A DNA stretch of 64,000 bases, taken from assembly GCA_036389315.1 (NCBI GenBank), contig DASVQF010000011.1:372001-436000 (forward strand), read 5' to 3'. Of the stretch, positions 43,673 to 53,698 are shown one piece after another; the stretch's first letter is position 1; each line of letters begins with the position of its first letter. A model generated the notes under the pieces. That model did not search any database and was not told where the DNA came from. It saw nothing but the letters and a program-made list of their open reading frames with translations. The position numbers and the translations under genes were made by a program. Source of the stretch: DASQYE01 sp036389315. GTDB lineage: Bacteria; Acidobacteriota; Blastocatellia; Pyrinomonadales; Pyrinomonadaceae.

Positions 43673-44250
43673 TTACCCGCAGCGGCAGATCAGCACTCCT
43701 TCGATCACCCCGGCGACCGACCCGCTTCCACCTCTCTCTGAAGAGTCGAACCTGATGCGATAAACGCCGAAGATTTGGCAGCGGTAGAACTCCGGCATCT
43801 TCGCTTCAATGACCTGCCCGCAAATCCGGCCTTCCATAAGCCACGGTCGTCGCACTGCTGGCACTCATCAAAGTACGGCCTTCGATGAGTCCCGACATTG
43901 GTCATGCCTGAGATGCGGCCCGCCGCGTGGATGCCGGGTGCGTTCCAGACGAAATCGCCGGCATGAAAGCCCCTGTGCTCTCCATCCTCTTCGTAAACAC
44001 TGACGAGCCTTTCGATGATGATCTCTCCGTTGAGCAGGCTGCCGAGCTTTGAATCGCACCTCCCGCTCTCCAGCCCGAGTCTTAAGGAGTGCATGGCTTT
44101 GAGCGTCCGGCAGTTCGGTCTCTGACAGTCTTCCTTTCGCGCATCAATGAACCCCAGGTCTCCCTTGAAATCCTTTGACAGCGCGTTGAGGCACATCCGC
44201 TGTTCCCAGATGATGTCCGGAACATCCAAGCAATTAAATTCAGTCGCCAT
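43673..44250 (-). pseudogene. Cys-rich conserved hypothetical gene with a one-base frameshift
   Basis: Reads from ATG 44250 (strong GGAGG five bases upstream) through DECQQCDDRGLW near 43840, then loses frame; the next frame continues sensibly with MEGRICGQVIEAKMPEFYRC and ends VLICRCG at 43673. Losing one base around 43838-43843 (GGCTTATGG where GGCTTnATGG would fit) explains both halves. The intact product would be about 192 aa with CxxC pairs, suggesting a bound metal. Family not recognised. A good promoter precedes it, so it may be a recent break or a sequencing error. Confidence 0.65.
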
Positions 44251-44379
44251 TTCAACCTCCTTCGGATTTAGCTGTGGGTCTTAATCAGCGAGGATTGCGC
44301 GTGGTCGTTTGTCTTGCGCGAGGCGATAGCGGGTACGGCTCACGTCAGGCAGGCGAGCGAGGAAGAGTAAATCGCAGAA

Positions 44380-44408
44380 ACGATATTACTCTGCACGGGT
44401 GATGTCAA
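44380..44408 (-). promoter_or_regulatory. Sigma-70 promoter for the frameshifted Cys-rich gene
   Basis: The minus strand reads TTGACA (44403-44408), a 17-base spacer and TATCGT (44380-44385). The predicted start near 44373 gives a leader of about 120 bases. The 191-base gap 44251-44441 holds nothing else recognisable. Confidence 0.6.
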
Positions 44409-44441
44409 TATTTATCCTGAGAATATGGCTGAGGATTTGGA

Positions 44442-45491
44442 CTATAGGATCAGATTCAAATCTCCGAACTCGTGCCAGAGGTAGCGGAGGCGGACGGCCT
44501 CTTCGTAAGCCTTGCGTATTTGGTCTGGGGGAAGGAAGGCTGCGAGGAGGTCTAGGTGGCTGGCTTCGGGTTCGTGGAGGCCGGTCAGAAGGCCATCTAC
44601 GGCCTTGAGCTTGTGTTCGGGCGTGATGCGCAGGCGCGTGTAGCCGTGGCCCGGCTGAATCCTTCCCTCTTCGTCGGCGACGGATTCCAGTGCTCGGACG
44701 ACCGTCGTGCCGACGGCGATGATGCGCCCGCCCTCTCGGCGCGCGCGGTTGACCTTTTCGGCCGTCGCGGGGCTGATGAAATATTCTTCTTCGGAAGCCA
44801 GGTGCAAGGCGTCCAACTCGTCGTCCATGTAGGACGAGAGGGTCGTGTGCAGCACCAGGTAGGCCATCTCTACACCCTGCCGCTTGAGGTCGAAGAGGAG
44901 CCGCCAGGTGAAGGCGCGGCCCGCCGAAGGCATCTCGGCCGAGCCCGGCTCCCTGGCGTAGACAGTCTGGTAGTAATCCAAATCCCAGGGCGCTGAGACA
45001 TACTCGTAGCGCACGGGGCGGCCCAGCCGGTAGAGCAGATTTATCAGCTCCGTCCCAGTCTTCGAGAAGCGCAGACGCCAGAGCCTCTGTATCCGCTCGT
45101 CACGCCCGGAGACGGTGGCCGTCAAGCCCTCGCCGAAGACTATCTGCATCCCTTCTCTCAATCCACAGGAGAAGGGGTCGCCGCGCTGGCAGAGGAGGAG
45201 CGCGAGCCAGGAGTCGTCCGGCAGATGCTCGGCCAGCCGAATCTCCATGCATGGGCCCACGGGCTCGGCGCAAGCCTGTAGAGAGGCCGGAAGCGTTCGG
45301 CTCGTGTTGAAGATGAGCAGGTCGCCGCGACGCAGGAATTGGCCCAGGCGGTCAAAGCGCGTGTGCGAGACACGCCCGCCCCCGTCCTCTATGACCATCA
45401 ACCGCACATGATCGCGCGCCAGGCCCCGCCGCTCCGGCGGCTCCTTCGCCGACAGCTCCGGCGGCAGCGTAAAAGTGAAAGGAGAAGACAT
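44442..45491 (-). CDS. QueA-like S-adenosylmethionine:tRNA ribosyltransferase-isomerase family protein
   Basis: 349 aa, the length of QueA. QueA moves the ribosyl group of AdoMet to preQ1 in tRNA to make epoxyqueuosine. The fold blocks are present: FNTSRTLPASL, RPVRYEYVSAPW, YQTVYAREPGSAE, GGRIIAVGTTVVRALES. However, the block normally reading like PTAGLHFT is MPSAGRAFTW, and the C-terminus is YLWHEFGDLNLIL rather than the usual FYSYGDAMLI-type end. It is therefore a QueA-like paralogue whose activity should not be assumed. No other queuosine gene is nearby. Inverted repeat B2 lies just upstream. Confidence 0.75.
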   Translation of the reverse strand: MSSPFTFTLPPELSAKEPPERRGLARDHVRLMVIEDGGGRVSHTRFDRLGQFLRRGDLLIFNTSRTLPASLQACAEPVGPCMEIRLAEHLPDDSWLALLLCQRGDPFSCGLREGMQIVFGEGLTATVSGRDERIQRLWRLRFSKTGTELINLLYRLGRPVRYEYVSAPWDLDYYQTVYAREPGSAEMPSAGRAFTWRLLFDLKRQGVEMAYLVLHTTLSSYMDDELDALHLASEEEYFISPATAEKVNRARREGGRIIAVGTTVVRALESVADEEGRIQPGHGYTRLRITPEHKLKAVDGLLTGLHEPEASHLDLLAAFLPPDQIRKAYEEAVRLRYLWHEFGDLNLIL

Positions 45492-45499
45492 AATAATAA

Positions 45500-45581
45500 A
45501 AGGGATGAGGGATGAAAGAAGAGCGATTGAAGATGTGATTCAACGAGCTATTCTCTCAACCCATTTCATCCCTCATCCCTT
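45500..45581. repeat. Family B heptamer inverted repeat (copy B2)
   Basis: Perfectly complementary 18-base arms (45500-45517 and 45564-45581), each two GGGATGA units, enclose a 46-base spacer. The right arm encodes the last residues of the SDR gene (EGMRDEMG), and the left arm is nine bases upstream of the QueA-like start. Confidence 0.85.
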
Positions 45582-46323
45582 CCTTCCGTCCCCAGTTCTC
45601 TTCCTGCGCCTGGAATCTTTGTCCGTTGACGCCGAGGGATTCGTCTGAGGCGAGGTAGATGAAGACTTCGGTCACGTCTTCGGGCTTGGCCCATTGCGCG
45701 GGGTCTTCATCGGGCTCGGCGGCGCGGTGCATGGCCGTGTTCATCTCGCCCGGGTCTACGACGTTGATCCGCACGTTGCTCTCTTCCAGTTCCGCCGCCC
45801 AGGTCTGCGACATGCCTTCGAGGCCGAACTTGGAGATGCCATACGCGCCCCAGCCCGGATAGCCCGTCTGGCCCGCGTCGCTCGTCACGTTGATGATCGA
45901 GCCGCCGTGCTCGATCATCGCGGGCAGGGCCTTCTTGATGAGCAGGAACGGCGCGATCAGGTTCGTGTCGAGCACGCTGCGAAAATCTTCCAGCGGATAA
46001 TCGAGCAGGTAGGGCAAAGGTGTTGGGCCAATGGCCGAAGCGTTGTTGACCAGCACGTCCAGGCGTCCGCCGAACTCGCTCAAGGCCGTGGCGACGACGC
46101 GCTCGATGTCGGATTGTTTTTGGAGGTCTGCTTCGAGCAGGAGCGTGCGTGTGCCGGGAGCGACCTCGCGCACGCGCTCGCTCGTCTCAATTAATTTCTC
46201 GCGGTCGCGCGCGACCAGAGCCAGAGCGGCCGCGCCTTCCCGCGCGTATTCGATGGCGAGCTGGCGTCCGAGCCCCTGCGATGCGCCCGTAATCAGGATA
46301 TTTTTTCCTTGCACTCTATTCAT
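45556..46323 (-). CDS. Short-chain dehydrogenase/reductase
   Basis: 255 aa classical SDR. NAD(P)-binding TGASQGLG (residues about 12-19), NNAS block, catalytic Ser in INVTSDAG and YxxxK as YGISK. Late motif VDPGEMNTAMH. Substrate unknown. The C-terminal tail (about EEGMRDEMG-like end) is read from the arm of repeat B2, so the natural stop has been displaced into the repeat. It follows the ATP-grasp gene by 9 bases, suggesting cotranscription. Confidence 0.93.
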   Translation of the reverse strand: MNRVQGKNILITGASQGLGRQLAIEYAREGAAALALVARDREKLIETSERVREVAPGTRTLLLEADLQKQSDIERVVATALSEFGGRLDVLVNNASAIGPTPLPYLLDYPLEDFRSVLDTNLIAPFLLIKKALPAMIEHGGSIINVTSDAGQTGYPGWGAYGISKFGLEGMSQTWAAELEESNVRINVVDPGEMNTAMHRAAEPDEDPAQWAKPEDVTEVFIYLASDESLGVNGQRFQAQEENWGRKEGMRDEMG

Positions 46324-46332
46324 ATCAGTTTC

Positions 46333-47562
46333 TCACTCAGGTTTTTCCAGCGGCGGCACGACCGCCGAGAATTCATCGGCGAAGCGCCCGGCGTAAACGT
46401 CCAGCAACTCCCGCACGCGCTCAAGACTGGGCGAGCGCACGATGAGGCCGACGTGATGTCTCTTCCTGACGCGGTAGACTATCTCGGCGTCCGTGTAGCC
46501 GCCAGTGTCCGGCCATTCCTGCCGCGCGAGCGAAAGAGCTATGCCCGCGTACTCTTTGTGCGTTGGCCCAATCTCATATGGGCGCTCGTCCCCTGCAATC
46601 TCTATCCTGGCCCACTCGCGCCAGAGGTTGATGCCGCGCGCGGCTTCCAGGACTTCGGCTATGTAGGAGCCGCCGACGCGCGCGGCGATCTCCAAAAAGT
46701 AGAACTGCCCATCGGACGCGTCCTTGATGAACTCGGCATGTGCGGCCCCGCGCCGCAGGCCCAGGCTCTCTACGAGCTTGCCGTTGAGGTCAAACAGCTC
46801 GCGCTGCTCCTCCGAGTCATGCTCTATGGTGTAGGAGACGTAGACGCCGCCGCCGTGGGCCACGTCCATCGGCGGCCGCCCGTAACGATTGGCTCCGGCA
46901 AATATGACTCGCCCGCCGCAGACCAGCGAGTCCACGTGATAGACCTCGCCCGCGACGTAGCGTTCGAGCAGGTAGTAGGAAGAACGCTCCGTCAAACGCT
47001 CGCGCGCGTCCAGCACGTCAATGGTTCGCCACACCTGCTCGGAGTCCTCCATCTTCCTGATGCCCATAGCGGAAACGTCCGAGCGCGGCTTGAGCATCCA
47101 GGGCGCGGGCACACGCTCCATGAAGGTGCCGATCTCGTTATAGTTGACGAGGTGTACGAAGTCTGGGACGCGAATGCCCGAGTCGCGGGCTATCTGTCGC
47201 ATCGCCAGCTTATCGCGGAACTGCCGGGCGGTCGAAGCCTTCATGCCCGGCAGGCGCAGGTGCTCGCGTATGAGCGCGGCCGTCACCACGTCATATTCTT
47301 CGAGGGCCACGACGCGGTCTAGCCTGAGCGGGCGGGCCAGTTGCGTGACTGTGTGAATGAAAAGCTCCGGCGCGGCGTCGTTCGGCACGGCGATGATGTC
47401 GTCCAATTCTGTGCGCGGCCAATCTTCATGAAGCAGCTTTTCTCTCGTCACCAGCACCACGCGGCAGCCCTGCCGCTTACACTCGCGTATGAAATCTCCG
47501 CCCTTGAAGTAGCTGGCGAGGCAGACGACATAAGGCGAGCGCGAAGGCGGCGATTCGGTCAT
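46333..47562 (-). CDS. ATP-grasp domain carboxylate-amine ligase-like protein
   Basis: 409 aa. Pre-ATP-grasp Rossmann domain (about 8-110), then an ATP-grasp fold: MLKPRSDVSAMGI (ATP-binding Lys), YLLERYVAGEVYHVDSLV, and the magnesium-site FYFLEIAARVGGSY. Such enzymes join a carboxylate to an amine via acyl phosphate. No peptide-natural-product or cell-wall partner is adjacent besides an SDR, so substrate is open. Its upstream neighbour is a small acidic protein on the same strand. Confidence 0.88.
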   Translation of the reverse strand: MTESPPSRSPYVVCLASYFKGGDFIRECKRQGCRVVLVTREKLLHEDWPRTELDDIIAVPNDAAPELFIHTVTQLARPLRLDRVVALEEYDVVTAALIREHLRLPGMKASTARQFRDKLAMRQIARDSGIRVPDFVHLVNYNEIGTFMERVPAPWMLKPRSDVSAMGIRKMEDSEQVWRTIDVLDARERLTERSSYYLLERYVAGEVYHVDSLVCGGRVIFAGANRYGRPPMDVAHGGGVYVSYTIEHDSEEQRELFDLNGKLVESLGLRRGAAHAEFIKDASDGQFYFLEIAARVGGSYIAEVLEAARGINLWREWARIEIAGDERPYEIGPTHKEYAGIALSLARQEWPDTGGYTDAEIVYRVRKRHHVGLIVRSPSLERVRELLDVYAGRFADEFSAVVPPLEKPE

Positions 47563-47689
47563 GGACAGTTCACCTCTGCCTGTAATAATGATCGTGAAAG
47601 GAGCGGCGTCGGTATGCTAGAATGACACGCGCTTTTACAGAGCAGGCATAGAGCAGGCCCGCCGCGTGCGAGGACGGCTTTCACGCTCT

Positions 47690-47899
47690 TTACTTTTCGT
47701 TTGCGTCCGTCTGGACGCCCGTGAGAGGCCCGGCATCGAGCACCGTGCTCATCCCGGCATTCTCTTCCACAGCGGTCGGCGCATCGGGCTCGGCCACATC
47801 GTCACGTTCTTCGGCGCGCGTCGGCTCGGGGCCTGCGCCCCGTTCTTCCGAGTTCAAGCGGGTTGGTTCGCCGGATGAAAATCCGTTTTGCTCTTCCAT
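47690..47899 (-). CDS. Small acidic disordered protein
   Basis: 69 aa. Kept because AGAAAGG lies six bases before the ATG. Rich in Glu, Asp, Pro, Ala and Gly (for example EERDDVAEPDAPTAVEENAG) with no hydrophobic core or Cys, so probably disordered. No family recognised. Followed by a 127-base gap before the ATP-grasp gene. Confidence 0.5.
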   Translation of the reverse strand: MEEQNGFSSGEPTRLNSEERGAGPEPTRAEERDDVAEPDAPTAVEENAGMSTVLDAGPLTGVQTDANEK

Positions 47900-47953
47900 T
47901 TCGTACCTTTCTTCAAGCTCAAATGTATCACGGGTCGGAGCGAGGAGGAAAAT

Positions 47954-48057
47954 AAGGGATGAGGGATAAGGGATGAGGGATGAAGAGATTGAGTCACAGT
48001 GTCAGGTGAATCATTCATTCAACCCTTTCATCCCTCCGCCCTCATCCCTCGTCCCTT
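47954..48057. repeat. Family B heptamer inverted repeat (copy B3)
   Basis: 31-base arms (47954-47984, 48027-48057) of four heptamer units each, complementary except for about four mismatches, with a 42-base spacer. It ends six bases before the ATG of the acyl-CoA ligase, which therefore has no visible ribosome-binding site: the repeat occupies its place. Confidence 0.85.
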
Positions 48058-48063
48058 TCTTTT

Positions 48064-49629
48064 ATGATCTTTCGTAGCCCACGCGCAGAGGTTTCGATTC
48101 CAGATGTTCCGCTCACGGAGTTCGTGCTGCGGGAGGCTGAGGCGCGCGCCGGCAAAACGGCGCTGGTGGACGGGCCCACGGGAAGCTCCATCACTTATGG
48201 CGAGCTGGCCCGGCGCATCCGCTCTGTCGCGGCTGGTCTCGCCGCGCGCGGGTTCGGGAAGGGGGATGTTTTTGCCGTCTACAGCCCGAACTGCCCGGAC
48301 TATGCCATAGCCTTTCACGGCGTCGCCACGCTCGGCGGCATCAACACGACGATCAATCCGCTCTACACCGGCGAAGAGGTCGCGCACCAGCTCAAGGACG
48401 CCGGGGCAAAGTACCTGTTGACGGTTCCGCAGTTAATGGAAAGGGCCGAGGAGGCTGCGCGCGAGGCCGGAGTGCGCGAGATATTCGTCTTCGGCGAGGC
48501 CGAGGGAGCGACTCCCTTCGCCTCGCTCTTTGAAAGTGTTGGGCCCATACCTGCCGTCGAGATAGACCCGGCTGAAGACCTGGTCGTGCTTCCCTATTCG
48601 AGCGGGACGACGGGCCTGCCTAAAGGCGTGATGCTCACGCACCGCAACCTGGTCGCCAACCTCTGCCAGTTGGAAGTCTTCGAGACCGTCTGCGAAGACG
48701 ACACGCTGCTGTGCGTGCTGCCGATGTTTCATATCTACGGCATGGTCGTTATCATGAACCTCGGCCTCTACGCGGGCGCAAGGATCGTTACCATGCCGCG
48801 CTTCGAGCTTGAGCAGTTCCTCTCGCTCGCAGAAACCTACGGCGTCACGTTGGCCCATCTGGTTCCGCCGATTGTGCTCGCGCTGACCAAGAGCCCCGTC
48901 GTCGAACGGTACGATCTCTCGAAGCTGAAGACGGTCTTTTCGGGCGCAGCGCCGCTCGGCGAGGAGCTTGTGCGCGCCTGCCAGGAGCGCCTCGACTGCC
49001 GCATCATACAGGGCTACGGCATGACCGAGACGAGCCCCTGCACACACCTGACGCCGTTCGAGCTGACGGACACGAAGCCCGGCTCCGTGGGCATCTGCGT
49101 GCCCAACACGGAATGCAAGCTGGTCTGTGCCGAGACGGGCGTGGTGCAGGGTTTGAAAGGCAGGGGCGAGGTCTGGATTCGCGGGCCGCAGGTGATGAAG
49201 GGCTACTTGAATCGCCCCGAAGCGACCGCGCAGACCGTTGACGCCGAAGGGTGGCTGCACACGGGCGACATAGCCTACGTGGACGAGGACGGCCATTTCT
49301 ATATCGTGGATCGCTTGAAAGAGCTGATTAAATACAAGGGCTTTCAGGTCGCGCCCGCCGAGCTCGAAGCCGTGCTTTTGACTCACCCTGCGGTCGCGGA
49401 TGCGGCCGTCATCCCGAGCCCGGACGAAGAGGCGGGCGAAGTCCCGAAAGCTTTCGTCGTCCTCAAAGCGGAGGCCGAGGCCGAAGAGATTATGGAGTTC
49501 GTCTCGGAGCGCGTCGCCCCGCACAAGAAGATTCGCCTGGTGGAGTTCGTCGAGCAGATTCCGAAATCTCCTTCGGGTAAAATTTTGCGCCGCGTCCTGA
49601 AAGAGCGCGAGCGAGAAAGGGTTCAATAG
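48064..49629 (+). CDS. AMP-dependent acyl-CoA synthetase, 4-coumarate-CoA ligase-like
   Basis: 521 aa ANL-superfamily enzyme. It activates a carboxylic acid as an adenylate and transfers it to CoA. P-loop YSSGTTGLPKG, motif GYGMTETSPC, LHTGDIAYVDEDG and the C-terminal hinge DRLKELIKYKGFQVAP plus the catalytic Lys in PKSPSGKILRR are all intact. It is closest in pattern to 4-coumarate/fatty-acyl ligases; acyl specificity unknown. The N-terminus (MIFRSP, IPDVPLTEFVL) fits the family, so the start right after repeat B3 appears genuine despite the missing SD. Confidence 0.93.
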   Translation: MIFRSPRAEVSIPDVPLTEFVLREAEARAGKTALVDGPTGSSITYGELARRIRSVAAGLAARGFGKGDVFAVYSPNCPDYAIAFHGVATLGGINTTINPLYTGEEVAHQLKDAGAKYLLTVPQLMERAEEAAREAGVREIFVFGEAEGATPFASLFESVGPIPAVEIDPAEDLVVLPYSSGTTGLPKGVMLTHRNLVANLCQLEVFETVCEDDTLLCVLPMFHIYGMVVIMNLGLYAGARIVTMPRFELEQFLSLAETYGVTLAHLVPPIVLALTKSPVVERYDLSKLKTVFSGAAPLGEELVRACQERLDCRIIQGYGMTETSPCTHLTPFELTDTKPGSVGICVPNTECKLVCAETGVVQGLKGRGEVWIRGPQVMKGYLNRPEATAQTVDAEGWLHTGDIAYVDEDGHFYIVDRLKELIKYKGFQVAPAELEAVLLTHPAVADAAVIPSPDEEAGEVPKAFVVLKAEAEAEEIMEFVSERVAPHKKIRLVEFVEQIPKSPSGKILRRVLKERERERVQ

Positions 49630-49636
49630 AGCATTT

Positions 49637-50023
49637 ATGTCAACCGAGATCGTTCAAAAGGCCGTGGCCGACTATTTCGCAGCCACCCGCGCGATGGACG
49701 CGCAAGCGTGGATCGAGACCTTCGCAGAGGACGCCACGAGCTATGACCCGGCGGCCCCGCCCGCCACTGGCCACGCGGCGCTGCGCCAGTTTTTCGAGGC
49801 CATCGCCGGGGCCTTCAAGGAGGTCGGGCTGACCGAAGATAAAGTCTTCGTCGTGGGGCGCGAGGCGGCGGTGAAATGGACTGGCCGGGGCGTGGGCCAT
49901 AACGGGCGCGAAGTCGTCTTTGAAGGCATAGACTTCTTCGAGGTCAACGAAGCGGGCAAGATTCAAAGCGTGCGCGCGTACTGGAACCCCGCGACCCTGA
50001 TGGCCCAACTGACAGAATTATGA
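49637..50023 (+). CDS. NTF2-like/SnoaL-like protein
   Basis: 128 aa cone-shaped alpha+beta fold. Recognisable as nuclear transport factor 2 family from the N-terminal helix with DAQAWIETFAEDATSYDP, the TGHAALRQFFEAIAG block and the strand EGIDFFEVNEAGKIQSVRAY. Members are isomerases, hydrolases or binding proteins; function unknown. Seven bases after the acyl-CoA ligase. Confidence 0.85.
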   Translation: MSTEIVQKAVADYFAATRAMDAQAWIETFAEDATSYDPAAPPATGHAALRQFFEAIAGAFKEVGLTEDKVFVVGREAAVKWTGRGVGHNGREVVFEGIDFFEVNEAGKIQSVRAYWNPATLMAQLTEL

Positions 50024-50039
50024 CCGGAGCGAGACCGAG

Positions 50040-50555
50040 ATGAAGCTGGAGAAAGCAATCGCGGAGATGGACGCCGTCCACCAGCGTTTGCTTGAGACGA
50101 TCACGCCGCTCTCTGAGGAGCGTTTCTCTCAGCGTCCTGCGCCCGACCGTTGGAGCGTGGCCGAGATTGTGCATCACCTCTACCTGGTCGAGCGCGCCGT
50201 GCTCGGCCAGTTTGAAGGGGCCTTGTCGAAGCCTCCGGTCAGGGTCGGGCTCCTTCAACGCCTGTTGCCCGTAGGCTTGCTCGTCGGCCGCCGCGTGGTG
50301 CGCGTCAAAGCCCCTAAAGGGGTCGAGCCGCTCAACCCGCCTTCCAAGGACGAAGCAATCGCCAACTACAACCAGGTGCGCGCCGGGCTTAAGGAGTTCA
50401 GCGCACGGCACGGCGACGAGCGCCTGCAACAGCTCGGCATCAAGCACCCATTCTTCGGAACCTTCGACGGCATCAGCGCCCTGCGCTTCATAGGCCATCA
50501 CGAGCTGCGCCACTTTCGCCAGATCAGAGATGTCATGAAGAGAATCGGCGGTTGA
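50040..50555 (+). CDS. DinB superfamily protein
   Basis: 171 aa. Helical-bundle DinB fold with metal histidines in VAEIVHHLYLVE and FIGHHELRHFRQIRD. Contains a Pro-rich loop (PKGVEPLNPPS). Cotranscribed with the NTF2-like gene (16 bases apart). Different subfamily from the 26941-27396 protein. Role unknown. Confidence 0.85.
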   Translation: MKLEKAIAEMDAVHQRLLETITPLSEERFSQRPAPDRWSVAEIVHHLYLVERAVLGQFEGALSKPPVRVGLLQRLLPVGLLVGRRVVRVKAPKGVEPLNPPSKDEAIANYNQVRAGLKEFSARHGDERLQQLGIKHPFFGTFDGISALRFIGHHELRHFRQIRDVMKRIGG

Positions 50556-50707
50556 CCGAGGAAGCGCCCGCGAGAGGCTTCTTGATACACCAGCGCCCGA
50601 ATTTTTTTCGCATCTTCCCTTCACTTGACGCTACTCTCCGTCCGGACTATCTTCGCTTGCGTTTATCTTTCACGCCCGAATTTTTTCTGACGGAGTCTGA
50701 ATATTTA

Positions 50708-52126
<1,419 letters not shown>

Positions 52127-52206
52127 GGCTCGCCCTCGCGCTCAGCAAAACCCTCTTGCCGAGTCCGTGAACCGCCAGCATGTCATTCCCTCATGGAGGT
52201 GAAGAG

Positions 52207-53598
52207 ATGAACACGAATCAGAAAACTACGCGCCGCGAGTTTCTCAAGCTGGCGGGCGCGGCCCTAGTCGGCACGCCGCTCGTCTTCGGCAGCCAAACGG
52301 GTCGTCGCTCTCACGCCTGCATCATCATCGGGGCGGGGCTGGCGGGCCTCGCCGCCGCTTACGCTTTGCGGCGCGCGGGCTGGCGCGTCACAGTGCTCGA
52401 AGCCAGAGACCGGACGGGAGGCCGCATCCTCTCCTTCAGCTTCAAGGAGAACCCGTCGCTCGTCTGCGAGCTGGGAGGCGAATGGGTCGGCGCGAGCCAC
52501 GAGCGCGTGCAGGCGCTCTGCCGCGAGTTTCAGATAGAGCTGAAAGACCATCGCTTCGCCGCTTCGCTGATGCGCGACGGAGTCGTCAAGCGTCCCGGCC
52601 AGTGGAGCTTTTCTCCGCAGGCCGAAGCCGCCTTCGAGAAGTTCAGGCAACGCTTCAAAGCTTACGGGCGGCGCGAGCAGGTGCGTCTTGATCGTTACGA
52701 CTGGTGGACTTGGCTGCGCGACTTAGGGTTTACGGAGGACGACCTGCTCTTGCGCGATCTTCAGGACAGCACAGACTTCGGCGAATCAATCCGCCACGTC
52801 TCGGCCTACGCCGCCGCTTCCGAATATTTTGAATCGAGCCCGGCCAATGAGATGGACTTCAAGATGGTCGGCGGCAACTCGCGCCTCGTTAAAGAGCTTG
52901 CTGCGCGCGTCGGAACAGAAAACATTCGCCTGAGCACGCCCGTCCAGGCCATAGAGCAGCGCGGCGGCAGCGTGCGCGTCAGGGCCGGAGGAACTGTCTA
53001 CACAGGCGACGCCTGCATCTGCACAGTCCCGGCGCGCACGCTCGACCAGATCAAGTTCGACCCACCGCTGCCCGCAGATCAGGCCGCCGCCATAGATCAG
53101 CTTCAATACGCGCGCATCATCAAGAACTCCTTGCTCTTCTCTGAACGCTTCTGGGGCGCTGAAGATTTCTCGCTCGTCAGCGATGTCACGTCCCACTACT
53201 ATTTCCACAGCACTAAGGATCAGCCCGGGACGGAAGGCATACTGTGCAGCTACGCGATTGGCGAGAAGGCGGACGTGCTCGCCGCGCAGGACGAGCGTCG
53301 CCGGATGGAGATCATCACGCGCGACATCCTGCCCCTGGACGAGCGAGCGCCGCGCCTCGCCCGCCAGATTCAGTCTTACGCCTGGCAGCGCGACCGCTAC
53401 ACGCAAGGGGCCTACGCGCTCTATCGTCCCGGCCAGTGGTTCACCATCCGCCCCACTTTGCAGCGCCCCTTCGGCAAAGTGCTCTTCGCCGGAGAACACC
53501 TGGCCGACTGGCAGGGCTTCATGGAAGGAGCCGTCATCACGGGCGAAGAAGCGGCAAAGAGTTTAATAGGCAGCAGAAGAGTTAGACGAACTGCATGA
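52207..53598 (+). CDS. Tat-exported FAD-dependent amine oxidase
   Basis: 463 aa from ATG 52207, with GGAGGTGAAGAG just upstream. N-terminal twin-arginine signal TTRREFLKLAG. Flavin-binding GxGxxG in IIGAGLAGLAAAYALRRAG, the second-GG motif DRTGGRILSF, and the C-terminal FAD block FAGEHLADWQGFMEGAV. Monoamine oxidase/polyamine oxidase family; would oxidise an amine in the periplasm with the cofactor loaded before export. Substrate unknown. Stop lies eight bases before repeat A3; next gene is an amino-acid permease. Confidence 0.92.
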   Translation: MNTNQKTTRREFLKLAGAALVGTPLVFGSQTGRRSHACIIIGAGLAGLAAAYALRRAGWRVTVLEARDRTGGRILSFSFKENPSLVCELGGEWVGASHERVQALCREFQIELKDHRFAASLMRDGVVKRPGQWSFSPQAEAAFEKFRQRFKAYGRREQVRLDRYDWWTWLRDLGFTEDDLLLRDLQDSTDFGESIRHVSAYAAASEYFESSPANEMDFKMVGGNSRLVKELAARVGTENIRLSTPVQAIEQRGGSVRVRAGGTVYTGDACICTVPARTLDQIKFDPPLPADQAAAIDQLQYARIIKNSLLFSERFWGAEDFSLVSDVTSHYYFHSTKDQPGTEGILCSYAIGEKADVLAAQDERRRMEIITRDILPLDERAPRLARQIQSYAWQRDRYTQGAYALYRPGQWFTIRPTLQRPFGKVLFAGEHLADWQGFMEGAVITGEEAAKSLIGSRRVRRTA

Positions 53599-53605
53599 AA
53601 AAATT

Positions 53606-53681
53606 TAACAGGGATGGACAGGAGAGACAGGATGAAGAAAAAGCATTGCTTTTATCCTGTCTCTCCTGTCCATCCCTGTTA
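53606..53681. repeat. Family A 9-nt-unit inverted repeat (copy A3)
   Basis: Perfectly complementary 28-base arms (53606-53633, 53654-53681) with a 20-base loop. Units are ACAGGGATGG, ACAGGAGAG, ACAGGAT. It fills the gap between the amine oxidase and the APC permease and could act as a terminator-like hairpin. Confidence 0.9.
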
Positions 53682-53698
53682 GCTCCTGCTTCTAAAAT

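Noticed and set aside
48433..49626. 397-codon minus-strand open frame opposite the acyl-CoA ligase
   Set aside because: The plus strand encodes a complete ANL enzyme with all motifs; the antisense frame is an artefact of composition.
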